Assembly (NCBI RefSeq): GCF_007990775.1
Contig: NZ_BJXB01000047.1
Span: forward strand, 1-25,684
From: Deinococcus cellulosilyticus NBRC 106333 = KACC 11606
Lineage (GTDB): Bacteria; Deinococcota; Deinococci; Deinococcales; Deinococcaceae
Reading direction: 5' to 3'
Length of the DNA stretch: 25,684 bases
Part shown: in pieces, positions 15,497-23,726 of the stretch
Layout: each line of letters opens with the position of its first letter
Position numbering within the stretch: position 1 is the stretch's first letter
The notes under the pieces: generated by a model
Databases searched by the model: none
Seen by the model: the letters and a program-made list of their open reading frames with translations, nothing else
What the model was told of the DNA's origin: nothing
Translations under genes and position numbers: made by a program

Positions 15497-18478
15497 ATGA
15501 CAGCCTCCATCCCAGCTCAGGTTTTCGGTCTCACCTCCACCCAGCGGCATGAATTCCTGAAGTTCCCGGATGTGGATGATTTCGTGCTGGGTCGGTACTA
15601 CCAGCTCTCTGGCTCCGACCTCCGGCTGCTCTCTGACCTGGAAGACCCCATTCAGAAACTCGGGGTGGCGGTGCTGATCACCGTCATGCGACACCTTGGC
15701 AGGATTGCCATGACCCTGACCATTCCAGAGGTGGTGCTTTCCGAAGTGGCCCTGCAGTTGGAGTGTGATCCAGTCCTGTTCCAGACCTATCAGAAAGCCT
15801 GGAAGAAGCACGGCAAGGAACACACCCGGCAAGTCAAAAACCACCTGGGTTACGTGTCGTTTCAAATCCACCACCGTCAGGAACTCTTGCAGTTCATGCA
15901 TGACCGGGCCCACCACACGGACATGTGGTTCCCCTTGATGGTGGATCTGGTGGAGGAACTCCGCCGAAGGCGCATCCTGATGCCGAAAATCGGTGTGCTG
16001 GAAAGCATGATCCAGGAAGCCCTGGTGTTCGCCCGGAACTTTGCTTTTCAGATCCTCACCATGGGCCTGAGGGACAACCACCTGGCAAAGCTCGATGCCC
16101 TCTTGCTCCCTGATCCCAGGTACCGCAAGGGAAAAGGCACCACGCTGGGCTGGCTGAGGGATTTGCCTGTGAAAGCCAGTGGAAAGAACGTGCTGAAGTG
16201 CCTGGAAAAACTGAAAACCTTGCGGGAACTTTTGCTGCCCTGGCAACCGAGGGAATTCATTGCCAAGAACCGCATGGACAAACTCACCCGTGAAGGGCGC
16301 ACCCTGGACACCTACCAGCTCTCGGATTTTGAGCCGATGCGCCGCCACGCCATGATTGCGGTGATCCTGATGGATGTGGAGGAGACGCTCACCGACCGCA
16401 TCCTGGAAGACCACCGCAAAATCATGCTGGGGAGCTTCCATGCGTGTGAGAAGGAACACCTGGGGAAAATCCTGTCCCATAAGACCACCATCACCGAGTC
16501 GTTGAACCTGACCTACACCATCGGCAAGATTTTGGTGGCTGCCAAGGAAACTGGAGAAAATCCCCTGCCAGAGATTGAGGGTTTGATTTCGTGGGAGGAC
16601 CTGGTGCGTGTGATGGAGGCCTCCAGGACCGTCACCGAGCAGAAGATGCTGGACAGCCTGCACCTTTTGAAAGGCCAGTACCGGAAATTCAGGAAGTATG
16701 CCCGGAAGATGCTGGCTTCCTTTGAATTCCAGGCGTCCAGCACCAGTGAGGACCTGAGGGAAGCCCTGGAGATGCTGGCGAAGCTCGGCAGGAAGCGCAA
16801 GTTGCCAGAGGTTGTTCCGGTGTCTTTTGTGTCTGGTCGCTGGGAACGGTATGTGTTCACGGATTCGGGCATCGACCCGGTGTATTACGAACTGTGCGTA
16901 CTGAATGAACTCTCTGCAGCTTTGGGTTCAGGGGACATTTTTGTGGAGCACAGCAAGAAATTCTGTGATTTTGAAGCCTACCTGCTGCCCAGGGACCGCT
17001 GGCGGGCTTCCCTGAAGACGTTTCCACCCCTGGTCCCCCTGTCTTTCGATGAATTCTGGGAGGAGGCCAGCAAAGGACTCAGGGAGGTACTGGTGGCCAC
17101 CGACCGGGCCTTGAAATCCGGGGACCTGCCAGAAGTGCGGGTGGAGAACGGTCAGGGGATTGTGGAGCCCCTCAAACGGGAGCAAGAACTTGCGGATGCA
17201 GCTGAAGCATGGTCGGAAGTGCTCTACGACATGGTGCCGCCCATCAAGATCACGTCCCTGCTGCTGGAGGTGGAACGCCGGGTGAAGACCAGCAAGGTGT
17301 TCACGCACCTGAACCTGGGGAACACCGCTGAGGATCTGCATCTGCTCTACAGCGTGATTCTGGCGGAGGGCACCAATCTGGGGCTGGCCAAGATGGCTCA
17401 GGCATCCAGTCGCACCGAGGTGAAAAAACTGATCTGGTTGCACGAATGGTACATCAGAGAAGACACCTATCTGGCGGCCATGGCCGAACTCACCAACTTT
17501 CAACTCCAGCAGCCTCTGGCACAGCATGGGGGTGAGGGTACCCATTCTTCTTCAGATGGGCAGCGGTTCAAAACCGCCCAGAAAGCCGAAGGTACGGGGG
17601 TGTTCAATGGGCGGTATGGCCGGGAGCCGGGCCTGACGTTTTACACCCATGTGTCGGACCAGTACAGTCCTTTTTTCGTGAAAGTCATTGCGAGCACCGA
17701 CCGGGATGCGTTGCACATCGTGGATGGCCTCCTGTACCACCAGAGCGATTTGAGGATTGAGGAGCACACCACGGACACCCATGGCTTCACCGATCCAGTC
17801 TTTGCCATCACCCACCTGCTGGGGTTCCGTTTTGCTCCAAGGATCAAAGGGATGAAGGACCACAAGATTTTCACGCCGGAGAAAATGGATTTTGAGGTGC
17901 TGAAACCTTCAGTGGGCGGCAGGCTGGACGTGGAGCTGATCCGCCAGAACTGGGAAGAGATCCTGCGGGTGGTCACCTCCATCCGGGCGGGGCATGTGAC
18001 GGCCTCGGTGATCCTGGCGAAACTCTCGTCTTACAGCCGCAAGAACAGCCTATACCGGGCCATCACGGAACTGGGCAAATACTACCGGACCCTGTTCATG
18101 CTGTCGTGGTGGAAGGACCCGGAGTTGCGCCGCCGGTCGAATTGGAATTTGAATAAGGGGGAAGCCCTGAACAAACTCAAAAAGATCCTGTTCTTTAACA
18201 ACCTGGGAGAGTTGCGTGCCCGTGATGTGACAAATCAGGCGAAACGGGCGAGCGGGTTGAATGTGCTGGTGTCGATGGTGAGCGTGTGGAACACGGTGTA
18301 CTTGCAGCGGGCCACCCTGCACCTGGAGTCGGAGGGGACAGTGATCCCGCATGAAATCCTGCAGCGGATTTCACCTCTGGGGTTTGAGCACATCAACCTG
18401 ACGGGGGATTACGTGTGGCGTCAGGAGGATTTGCCTTTGGAGGGGGAATTTTTGCCACTGAGACTGAAAAAGAAGTAA
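15497..18478 (+). CDS. tnpA: Tn3-family transposase, full length
   Basis: The 993-aa protein has the length and order of Tn3-family TnpA. An N-terminal DUF4158-type DNA-binding region (about 15-180, FLKFPDVDDFVLGRYYQLS) is followed by a long helical middle and a C-terminal DDE domain. The catalytic acids are visible in their family motifs: D687 (SSSDGQRF), D760 (TDTHGFTD) and E889 (NKGEALNKL). VSDQYSPFFVKVI, RDALHIVDGLLYH and LLGFRFAPRIKGMKD are the other hallmarks. The gene is therefore probably functional. It catalyses replicative transposition through cointegrates, which normally needs a resolvase and terminal inverted repeats. Neither tnpR nor tnpI is seen in the window. The ATG lacks a ribosome-binding site, so expression may be low or leaderless. 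Confidence 0.96.
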   Translation: MTASIPAQVFGLTSTQRHEFLKFPDVDDFVLGRYYQLSGSDLRLLSDLEDPIQKLGVAVLITVMRHLGRIAMTLTIPEVVLSEVALQLECDPVLFQTYQKAWKKHGKEHTRQVKNHLGYVSFQIHHRQELLQFMHDRAHHTDMWFPLMVDLVEELRRRRILMPKIGVLESMIQEALVFARNFAFQILTMGLRDNHLAKLDALLLPDPRYRKGKGTTLGWLRDLPVKASGKNVLKCLEKLKTLRELLLPWQPREFIAKNRMDKLTREGRTLDTYQLSDFEPMRRHAMIAVILMDVEETLTDRILEDHRKIMLGSFHACEKEHLGKILSHKTTITESLNLTYTIGKILVAAKETGENPLPEIEGLISWEDLVRVMEASRTVTEQKMLDSLHLLKGQYRKFRKYARKMLASFEFQASSTSEDLREALEMLAKLGRKRKLPEVVPVSFVSGRWERYVFTDSGIDPVYYELCVLNELSAALGSGDIFVEHSKKFCDFEAYLLPRDRWRASLKTFPPLVPLSFDEFWEEASKGLREVLVATDRALKSGDLPEVRVENGQGIVEPLKREQELADAAEAWSEVLYDMVPPIKITSLLLEVERRVKTSKVFTHLNLGNTAEDLHLLYSVILAEGTNLGLAKMAQASSRTEVKKLIWLHEWYIREDTYLAAMAELTNFQLQQPLAQHGGEGTHSSSDGQRFKTAQKAEGTGVFNGRYGREPGLTFYTHVSDQYSPFFVKVIASTDRDALHIVDGLLYHQSDLRIEEHTTDTHGFTDPVFAITHLLGFRFAPRIKGMKDHKIFTPEKMDFEVLKPSVGGRLDVELIRQNWEEILRVVTSIRAGHVTASVILAKLSSYSRKNSLYRAITELGKYYRTLFMLSWWKDPELRRRSNWNLNKGEALNKLKKILFFNNLGELRARDVTNQAKRASGLNVLVSMVSVWNTVYLQRATLHLESEGTVIPHEILQRISPLGFEHINLTGDYVWRQEDLPLEGEFLPLRLKKK

Positions 18479-18489
18479 AAATTCAGGTG

Positions 18490-18551
18490 GTCTCACAACC
18501 CGTCTCTGAATTATAATTTCAAAACCCTCGTGCTCTGACGGGTTATGAGAC
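18490..18551. repeat. Inverted repeat just downstream of the transposase
   Basis: GTCTCACAACCCGTC (18490-18504) and GACGGGTTATGAGAC (18537-18551) are complementary at 14 of 15 positions, separated by 32 nt of AT-richer DNA. There is no T-run. It begins 12 nt after the tnpA stop. It could be a recombination site of the element, a cruciform terminator, or part of the transposon end. Confidence 0.6.
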
Positions 18552-18627
18552 ACTTGAAGTAGATAAAACCCATTCTGAGTCAGGCAAAACCTTAATTGCG
18601 TCAATCTTGGCATTCACCCGATTTCGG

Positions 18628-19101
18628 TCATAAGGGCTGGGAGTAGGTCCATGCGGCTTTGAGGGCTTCTTTGGAGCGGGTGACGGTGGCCAGATCTTTG
18701 ATGTACACCCACTTCCTGGGCTCATCCTGGGTCAGCATGATGATCAGGTCTTTGCCCACGTAAATGGCTGCTCCTTCCATGCTGGGGGTGTTGAGGTACC
18801 GCACGTCCGCCCCGAGTTTCTTGAGGGCCTGGAAGCGGGGTGCGGCCCCTTTGGAGGTGATCACCTGCAGCTTGATGCGCTTGGCTTTGAGTTGCTTGGT
18901 GATGGCTTCTTCGGCTCCAGGGAACTGTTCTCCGAGCAGGGTCACTTCGCCCTGCAGGAACTGTGGAAATTCACTGTTCTTTTTGATTTCCCCCATCTGG
19001 ATGGGTGGGGGGATGTTGTTGAGGTCAGCGGTGGTCTGGGCAAGGGTGCTGGTGGTGAGGGTGAGCAGACTGGCAACGAAAACCATTTTCGACAGTTTCA
19101 T
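18628..19101 (-). CDS. Exported protein of the conjugation operon, PLD-like fold without HKD
   Basis: The 157-aa protein begins with a clear signal peptide (MKLSKMVFVASLLTLTTSTLAQ), so it is secreted to the envelope. The mature part has LQVITSKGAAPRFQALKKLGADVRYL, then AAIYVGKDLIIML and a closing helix. This resembles the half-domain of phospholipase-D-like Nuc proteins, but the H-x-K-x4-D catalytic motif is absent. The identity is tentative, and an F-type TrbC-like role is another possibility. The start overlaps the upstream stop as ATGA (19098-19101). It is the last gene of the operon, adjacent to the transposon. Confidence 0.6.
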   Translation of the reverse strand: MKLSKMVFVASLLTLTTSTLAQTTADLNNIPPPIQMGEIKKNSEFPQFLQGEVTLLGEQFPGAEEAITKQLKAKRIKLQVITSKGAAPRFQALKKLGADVRYLNTPSMEGAAIYVGKDLIIMLTQDEPRKWVYIKDLATVTRSKEALKAAWTYSQPL

Positions 19102-20642
19102 TTGAAGATCCCCCAGTAATCAAAAACGGGTGTCCCGGTGACACGCGGGATGGGATAGCCTTCCGGCACGGAAACCCATCCGTGCTGGGTGCGGGGTCCG
19201 GTGTAGGGCATGAAGTAAGGGGCGATGGGAATGGGGATGGGCACGGTGTACACGTCCGTCACCGGGCACGGGAAAGGGATGGGGATGGGCCAGCCGTAGC
19301 AGGTGCCCCAGTGGGTGTGCTCGATGGTCCCGGTGGCCCAGAAGACGATGCGCCGGGCAGGTCGGTCTTTGAGTTCCTGAGGCAAGGTCAGGGTGTCCCA
19401 CGTCTGCCACGCCTGAAAGAAAGTGGCGTACCCGAAACGCTCATACAAACTGGGCATGCGAGGCTCCAGCCTGCGCTTGAACTCTTCGAGCTTCCAGCTG
19501 CCTGGAGGGCTTTCCAGCACGTTCTTGGTGCCAGGCAGGGTGAGGATTTGCAAGGCCTGACTCTGGGAGCTGCTGTAATACAGTTCGGTGAGGGGTTTGT
19601 TGGCATCCCCGTTCTCCAGGTGGTCCCGGGCGTACTGGGGCAAATCCCAGAACTGTTTCAGGTCCACTTCGGTGTTCATCACCGGGGCGATCACGGCCCC
19701 CTTGCCGTACAGGTAACTGTTCCACCACAAGGGCTGGAATTTGATGTCTGTGATGCCCGGCGAGAGGGTCTTGGTGGTGTCTGCAACGTACTGCGGGATG
19801 TACTTGCTGTGGGCGTGCTTGATGGCGTCCTGCACCCGCCGTTCGGCCCGACCCCGGTCAAAGAGGAGCGGTCTGGGTTCCCCTTCCCCGTCCCCACCTT
19901 GCAGGCAGAGACGGGTGTAACCCACCAGACTCTGATCCCAGCAGGTGCCAGGCAGGTACATGGGAATCAAATCCCAGGGCATGCCGTCGCAGAAATCACT
20001 GTTGTTCACCACAGGCACAAGAGAGTAGTAGCTGTTGTCCAGCCAGAACTCCCTCTTAAAGTCGGTGAAGTCCATTTTGTCTTTCAGGTAGTCGGGCACG
20101 AAACCCTGCAGGTTGTGCACGAACGCCTTGGGGGTGTGGGTGGTCATGGAACCAGGGAAGTTGAACCAGCACCTCAGTGGCACTTCGGTGAGCTGGTTGA
20201 GTTGCACATGCACCCTCCACCAGTACCGCTCCTCGAAACGCTGCCAGTCGCGCCTCAGTTGCCGTGCAACTTTTTCGGAGGCTTCCACGGTGGTGAAAGG
20301 AACCGTCCACTCGTACTGGGGGCACTTGCTGAGGTCCAGTTTGGTGGTCGGGGTGCCTTTTTCCTTTTTCTCCTTCTCGATCTGCAGACGGGTGTCCTGG
20401 CAGTCATCGTAATTCTCGAAGAATTTCTTTTTCTGCTCGGTGGAAATGACATGCATCACAGGAAGTTTCCCATTTGTGGCTTTCTCCAGACGCAAGTCCT
20501 GCATGCTGAATGTGTTGGGCGGGTTGTACTGGGGATCAACGGTGTTCACATCCTGGTCTTTGTTTTCGGCGTAACCGACCCCCAAAGCGAAGAGAGCGTA
20601 AGCCATGCTTACGCTCAAGACCAGGAGCTTCCTGGCTTTCAC
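19098..20642 (-). CDS. Large exported protein of the conjugation operon, 514 aa
   Basis: The GTG start overlaps the upstream stop as GTGA (20639-20642). A signal peptide is evident (KLLVLSVSMAYALFALGVGYA), and the mature protein is rich in Trp, Tyr and Pro. Features include a lysine-rich region (QIEKEKKEKGTPTTKLDLSKCPQYEWTVPF), a Cys-containing region (CWFNFPGSMTTHTPKAFVHNLQGFVPDYL, NSDFCDGMPWDLIPMYLPGTCWDQSLVGYTRLC) and a repetitive Pro-Ile-Pro tail (VPIPIPIAPYFMPYTGP). The even number of cysteines would suit disulfides in an extracytoplasmic protein. Its size and Cys/Trp pattern vaguely recall TraU-type mating-pair proteins, but I cannot confirm this. It probably acts in the transenvelope channel. 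Confidence 0.7.
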   Translation of the reverse strand: MKARKLLVLSVSMAYALFALGVGYAENKDQDVNTVDPQYNPPNTFSMQDLRLEKATNGKLPVMHVISTEQKKKFFENYDDCQDTRLQIEKEKKEKGTPTTKLDLSKCPQYEWTVPFTTVEASEKVARQLRRDWQRFEERYWWRVHVQLNQLTEVPLRCWFNFPGSMTTHTPKAFVHNLQGFVPDYLKDKMDFTDFKREFWLDNSYYSLVPVVNNSDFCDGMPWDLIPMYLPGTCWDQSLVGYTRLCLQGGDGEGEPRPLLFDRGRAERRVQDAIKHAHSKYIPQYVADTTKTLSPGITDIKFQPLWWNSYLYGKGAVIAPVMNTEVDLKQFWDLPQYARDHLENGDANKPLTELYYSSSQSQALQILTLPGTKNVLESPPGSWKLEEFKRRLEPRMPSLYERFGYATFFQAWQTWDTLTLPQELKDRPARRIVFWATGTIEHTHWGTCYGWPIPIPFPCPVTDVYTVPIPIPIAPYFMPYTGPRTQHGWVSVPEGYPIPRVTGTPVFDYWGIFK

Positions 20643-21469
20643 TCAACAATCACCACCTTTTCAAACACGTAGCTCTCAGGGGTGCTGACGTTCTTGAAAG
20701 GCCATTTCAGGTTGTATTCGAGGTCGTCGGTCTTCTTCAGGAAGGTGAATTCACCACTGAGGGTCTTTTTGGGAGAGAGGGTGAGCCTGGAGGGTGCGCG
20801 GGTGTGCTTGATGGGCACCTGATGGCCTGCGAGGTCAAACAGGGCCAGTTTGGTGGGCTGCACCCACAGACTGAAATTGTTGCGGTTCTCCAGGGTGTAC
20901 TTGACGGTGACGGTTCCATCGGTGTTCTGCTGGGCAGAAAGCTCACTGGCAACGGCGGCCTGAGTACTGCTGGTGCCATCCTGGGCACTGGAACTGAGGA
21001 TGCTCACATCCAGGGCGCTGGCGGCGGCCTGTGCGGATGTGGCCACACTGGAAAGGGCTGCATCAGCTGTTTCAGGGGCATCTCCAGCGTCATCCAGCAC
21101 TTTGTACACCCGGGTGCCACTGGGCTGGTTTTTCACGACAATGTGAAACATCAGCACCCGGTCATCCCCAAGGGTCACCATCAAATCCCCATTGCCTTTT
21201 TTGACGAAGGTGTCAATGAAGAGGATTTTGTGGTTTTCCATCAGGGACAGCTTGTAGTCATCCATCCGAATGATCATCGGGGTGAAACCGGTGATTTCCT
21301 CCGGGAACTGGATGGCCACCTTGTACTGGGGGCTGACCACGATGGTTTGAGGGCGTTTGATGAGCTGCTCCTGTTTCAGCTCCATGTAGTAGGCTGCGGG
21401 TTGAGCGGCAAGGGCAGATGACAGGCAAAACACCGCTAGGGCCGACAAAGACATCTGTGAAAGTTTCAT
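20639..21469 (-). CDS. Exported VirB9/TraK-like component, 276 aa
   Basis: The signal peptide (MKLSQMSLSALAVFCLSSALAAQ) indicates export. The mature N-terminus shows an immunoglobulin-like beta pattern, RPQTIVVSPQYKVAIQFPEEITGF, then NHKILFIDTFVKKGNGDLMVTLGDDRVLMFHIVV. It resembles the N-terminal domain of VirB9/TrbG/TraK outer-ring proteins of type IV secretion. A low-complexity Ala/Ser/Gln linker (about 120-180) leads to a second beta domain (VTVKYTLENRNNFSLWVQPTKLALFD). The start chosen is the ATG with the better ribosome-binding site (AAGGAG). A second complete ribosome-binding site and ATG lie 45 nt upstream in frame. That ATG would add 15 residues and put a polar stretch before the signal peptide. 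Confidence 0.62.
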   Translation of the reverse strand: MKLSQMSLSALAVFCLSSALAAQPAAYYMELKQEQLIKRPQTIVVSPQYKVAIQFPEEITGFTPMIIRMDDYKLSLMENHKILFIDTFVKKGNGDLMVTLGDDRVLMFHIVVKNQPSGTRVYKVLDDAGDAPETADAALSSVATSAQAAASALDVSILSSSAQDGTSSTQAAVASELSAQQNTDGTVTVKYTLENRNNFSLWVQPTKLALFDLAGHQVPIKHTRAPSRLTLSPKKTLSGEFTFLKKTDDLEYNLKWPFKNVSTPESYVFEKVVIVE

Positions 21470-21522
21470 ACTCCTTGAGGATACACCATTTTTCACCTTT
21501 TGTGAAAGTTTCATACTTCTTG
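21456..21522. repeat. In-frame tandem duplication of a translation-initiation region
   Basis: Two copies (21456-21477 and 21501-21522) agree at 21 of 22 positions and are offset by 45 nt, a multiple of three. On the minus strand each reads as a purine-rich ribosome-binding site, an ATG and AAACTTTCACA, so both encode MKLSQ in the same frame. The core TGTGAAAGTTTC also occurs upstream of mobC. Confidence 0.9.
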
Positions 21523-21545
21523 GAGCAAAAAAAGATGTACCAGAT

Positions 21546-23285
21546 TCACTCATCATCAAAATCCGGCGCACTGAGAACACCTCCTGCAGCTCGCTTCATG
21601 AAACTGGAGATCTCGTCTTGCAAACCCTCGGTGTCCTTGTGCACCACTGGACTGACCGGAGGGGCTTCTGTTCCCATGGTTGGGGCCAAAGGCAGGCCTT
21701 CAAGCCCTTCATCTTCGTCTTCATCGGTGGCCTGGGACTGGGTGCCCACTGCAGGCGGTGGGTATTTCTTGGCTTTCTCCCACTCCGGCAACACAAACGG
21801 TTCCATCCGGTAACCCGCAATGAGCGGAAACTCGTTGGACTGCACGATCACCCGTCCACCGGGCAGGGTTCTGGCGCTTTCCACAGTGATGAGTTCCTTG
21901 GCGGTCAACCCCAGAGAGTCAGAAGAACTGTCGTTGCCTTCCGACTGCCGGGAATCTTCCACCATGAACTTGCCGCTCACTGCAGACATGTACTTGGCGG
22001 TCCCTTCGTCCTTGGGCGTGAAGAAAATCTTTGTGTGGGTGTTGGATTGCACGGTTTCCATGCCTGCAGCACCATACAGGGTCTCCAGCTGGGACATCGA
22101 CTGAATGTAAATGGCGGTGATCATGCCACGTCCGGCAACCGTGGCGGTGAGCTGGGGCAACTCCGGCACGGTGATTCGTCCAGCTTCATCGAACACCAAC
22201 AGAATCGGCTCAAACTTCTTCTCAGGGTGCAGGTCGTAATTTCGGATGATGGATTCCACAATCGACAAAATCACCACACTGAAGCTGTTCACCGTGTACT
22301 TCAGGTCAGATTCACGGAACACCAGGTAGAGGCTGCTTTTCTTCTCCACCAGGTCAGCGGCCCGGAAGTCCTGCCCACCCGTCATGGTGAGGATGCCATT
22401 GCCGAACAGGTACACCATTTTGGTGATCAGGTTCATCCAGGCGTTGTTGAGGAATTTGTCTGAGCCGTAACTTTCCCAGTTGTACTTGTGGGGGGCTTCC
22501 CCCAGGAACAGCCGCACGAAACCCCTCACCGACTTGTTTTTGGTGGCAGAGTAGATGGTGGTCATGCACTCTTTGATGCCCAGGTTCAGGCTGTCCCGCA
22601 CAAAAGGCAGCACGGGCTTGTTCAGCAGCTTTGCAGTTTTCACAATCGCAAACAGGGCGAAGGTTGCACGCATGGCAAACGCACTGTTCGACCCATCAGC
22701 CTGCGGGTTCAGCAGGGCCGTGCAGGAAGCCAGCAGCTGCTCATCCGTCTCCCGGTCCATGAAGGGGTCGTACTGGTTGGTGTACGTTCCAGTGCTGGGA
22801 TTGAGCACGTAAACATCCTGACCCATCACCTCTTTGCGGTAACCTGCAGTGGTCTGGTAAAACTCGCCCTTGATGTCCACCACAATCATGGAGCCTTTCC
22901 AGTTGAGCAAATTGGCAAAGATGTTGAGGCCTTTGCCGCTTCTGGATGGACCCACCACCAGCAGGTGACCCACCTCCTTGCGGCCTGCCACACCAGGTCG
23001 GAGGGCAATCATCTTGTTGTAAGCGAAGCCCAGCAAGATCTCATTTCCTTTGCGGTTTTCCACAAACAGTTCTTTGATCTCCTGCTCTGTGGCCCAGTGG
23101 GCGTTGTAAGGCGGCTTGTAGAACGCATCTTTGCCGTTGAAGAACAACAGCACAGCCAGGGCGAACGCAGCTGCACCAAAATACACCGCCGTGTTCCCCA
23201 CGAACAGCAGGTTGTAGAAGATCAAAGCCACACTGGCATAGATCAAAAGCATTTTCAGCATGAACAGGGGGTAACGGACTATCAT
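21546..23285 (-). CDS. Type IV coupling protein (VirD4/TraG family ATPase)
   Basis: The 579-aa protein recruits the relaxase-DNA complex to the secretion channel and drives DNA transfer by ATP hydrolysis at the membrane. It has two N-terminal membrane helices (about 8-28 and 32-50), Walker A GPSRSGKG (112-119), SMIVVDIKGEFY (132-143) and Walker B ILLVFDEAGR (361-370). The arginine/sensor region after TATVAGRGMITAIYIQSMSQLE is also typical, as is the late FFTPKDEGTAKYMSAVSG. The acidic, Pro-rich C-terminus (QATDEDEDEGLEGLP) is a common relaxase/accessory contact site. The start overlaps the upstream stop by 4 nt (ATGA), so it is translated as part of the operon. Confidence 0.95.
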   Translation of the reverse strand: MIVRYPLFMLKMLLIYASVALIFYNLLFVGNTAVYFGAAAFALAVLLFFNGKDAFYKPPYNAHWATEQEIKELFVENRKGNEILLGFAYNKMIALRPGVAGRKEVGHLLVVGPSRSGKGLNIFANLLNWKGSMIVVDIKGEFYQTTAGYRKEVMGQDVYVLNPSTGTYTNQYDPFMDRETDEQLLASCTALLNPQADGSNSAFAMRATFALFAIVKTAKLLNKPVLPFVRDSLNLGIKECMTTIYSATKNKSVRGFVRLFLGEAPHKYNWESYGSDKFLNNAWMNLITKMVYLFGNGILTMTGGQDFRAADLVEKKSSLYLVFRESDLKYTVNSFSVVILSIVESIIRNYDLHPEKKFEPILLVFDEAGRITVPELPQLTATVAGRGMITAIYIQSMSQLETLYGAAGMETVQSNTHTKIFFTPKDEGTAKYMSAVSGKFMVEDSRQSEGNDSSSDSLGLTAKELITVESARTLPGGRVIVQSNEFPLIAGYRMEPFVLPEWEKAKKYPPPAVGTQSQATDEDEDEGLEGLPLAPTMGTEAPPVSPVVHKDTEGLQDEISSFMKRAAGGVLSAPDFDDE

Positions 23286-23713
23286 TGTTTCACCTTCGCC
23301 ATGGCCAGGGTTCCAGCAGGCTTGCTGGTCGATTTCTCTTTGAGTTCATCCACACGTCCAGCGGCCACCCGGACCTGTCTGCGGTACGCCGTTTCAGGCT
23401 TCCAGATCCGGGCATACCACCAGAACACCGCACCCAACACGAAGTTGGTCAGATGCACAGCTTTCAACCAGTCTGGAATCTTCCAGGACTGCAGATAAAC
23501 ATTGGCACATGCCTGCTGTCCTTCACCAAAACACTTTGCCAGATACTTCATCACATTCATGGGCTCCCCATACTGAACAAGGTACTGGCGCTTCACCGAA
23601 TCCAGCACTTCAACAGCGCTGTTGAAGAAATCACTGGCACCCAGCAGAATCGAACTTGAAAGCAAAACCACGCCTGTTAACATCAACCATTTTGGCCTCA
23701 AATCTACATGCAT
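23282..23713 (-). CDS. Membrane protein of the conjugation operon, 143 aa
   Basis: The ATG at 23713 follows TAGGAGG, in which the TAG is the relaxase stop codon, so the ribosome-binding site overlaps that stop; a longer upstream frame is rejected for this reason. The protein has an N-terminal helix (about 9-26) and a second hydrophobic segment (about 88-107, LTNFVLGAVFWWYARIW), with two Cys in the exposed loop (KCFGEGQQACANVYLQSWKIPDWL). The C-terminus is basic and cytoplasmic. No family is recognised. Placement between relaxase and coupling protein suggests a helper that docks the relaxosome at the membrane. Confidence 0.7.
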   Translation of the reverse strand: MHVDLRPKWLMLTGVVLLSSSILLGASDFFNSAVEVLDSVKRQYLVQYGEPMNVMKYLAKCFGEGQQACANVYLQSWKIPDWLKAVHLTNFVLGAVFWWYARIWKPETAYRRQVRVAAGRVDELKEKSTSKPAGTLAMAKVKQ

Positions 23714-23726
23714 TTCTCGCAACCTC

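Noticed and set aside
15392..16663. Minus-strand frame of 423 codons opposite the transposase
   Set aside because: His/Gln-rich shadow; the plus strand encodes Tn3 TnpA through the whole interval.
14918..18650. Terminal inverted repeats of the Tn3 element
   Set aside because: G-rich starts such as that near 14970 were compared by eye with the region right of tnpA, but no convincing complementary end was found.
19182..20672. Plus-strand frame of 496 codons opposite the 514-aa exported protein
   Set aside because: No signal peptide, domains or ribosome-binding site; the minus-strand gene is coupled to both neighbours.
21618..22463. Plus-strand frame opposite the coupling protein
   Set aside because: Antisense shadow of a gene with Walker A and B motifs.
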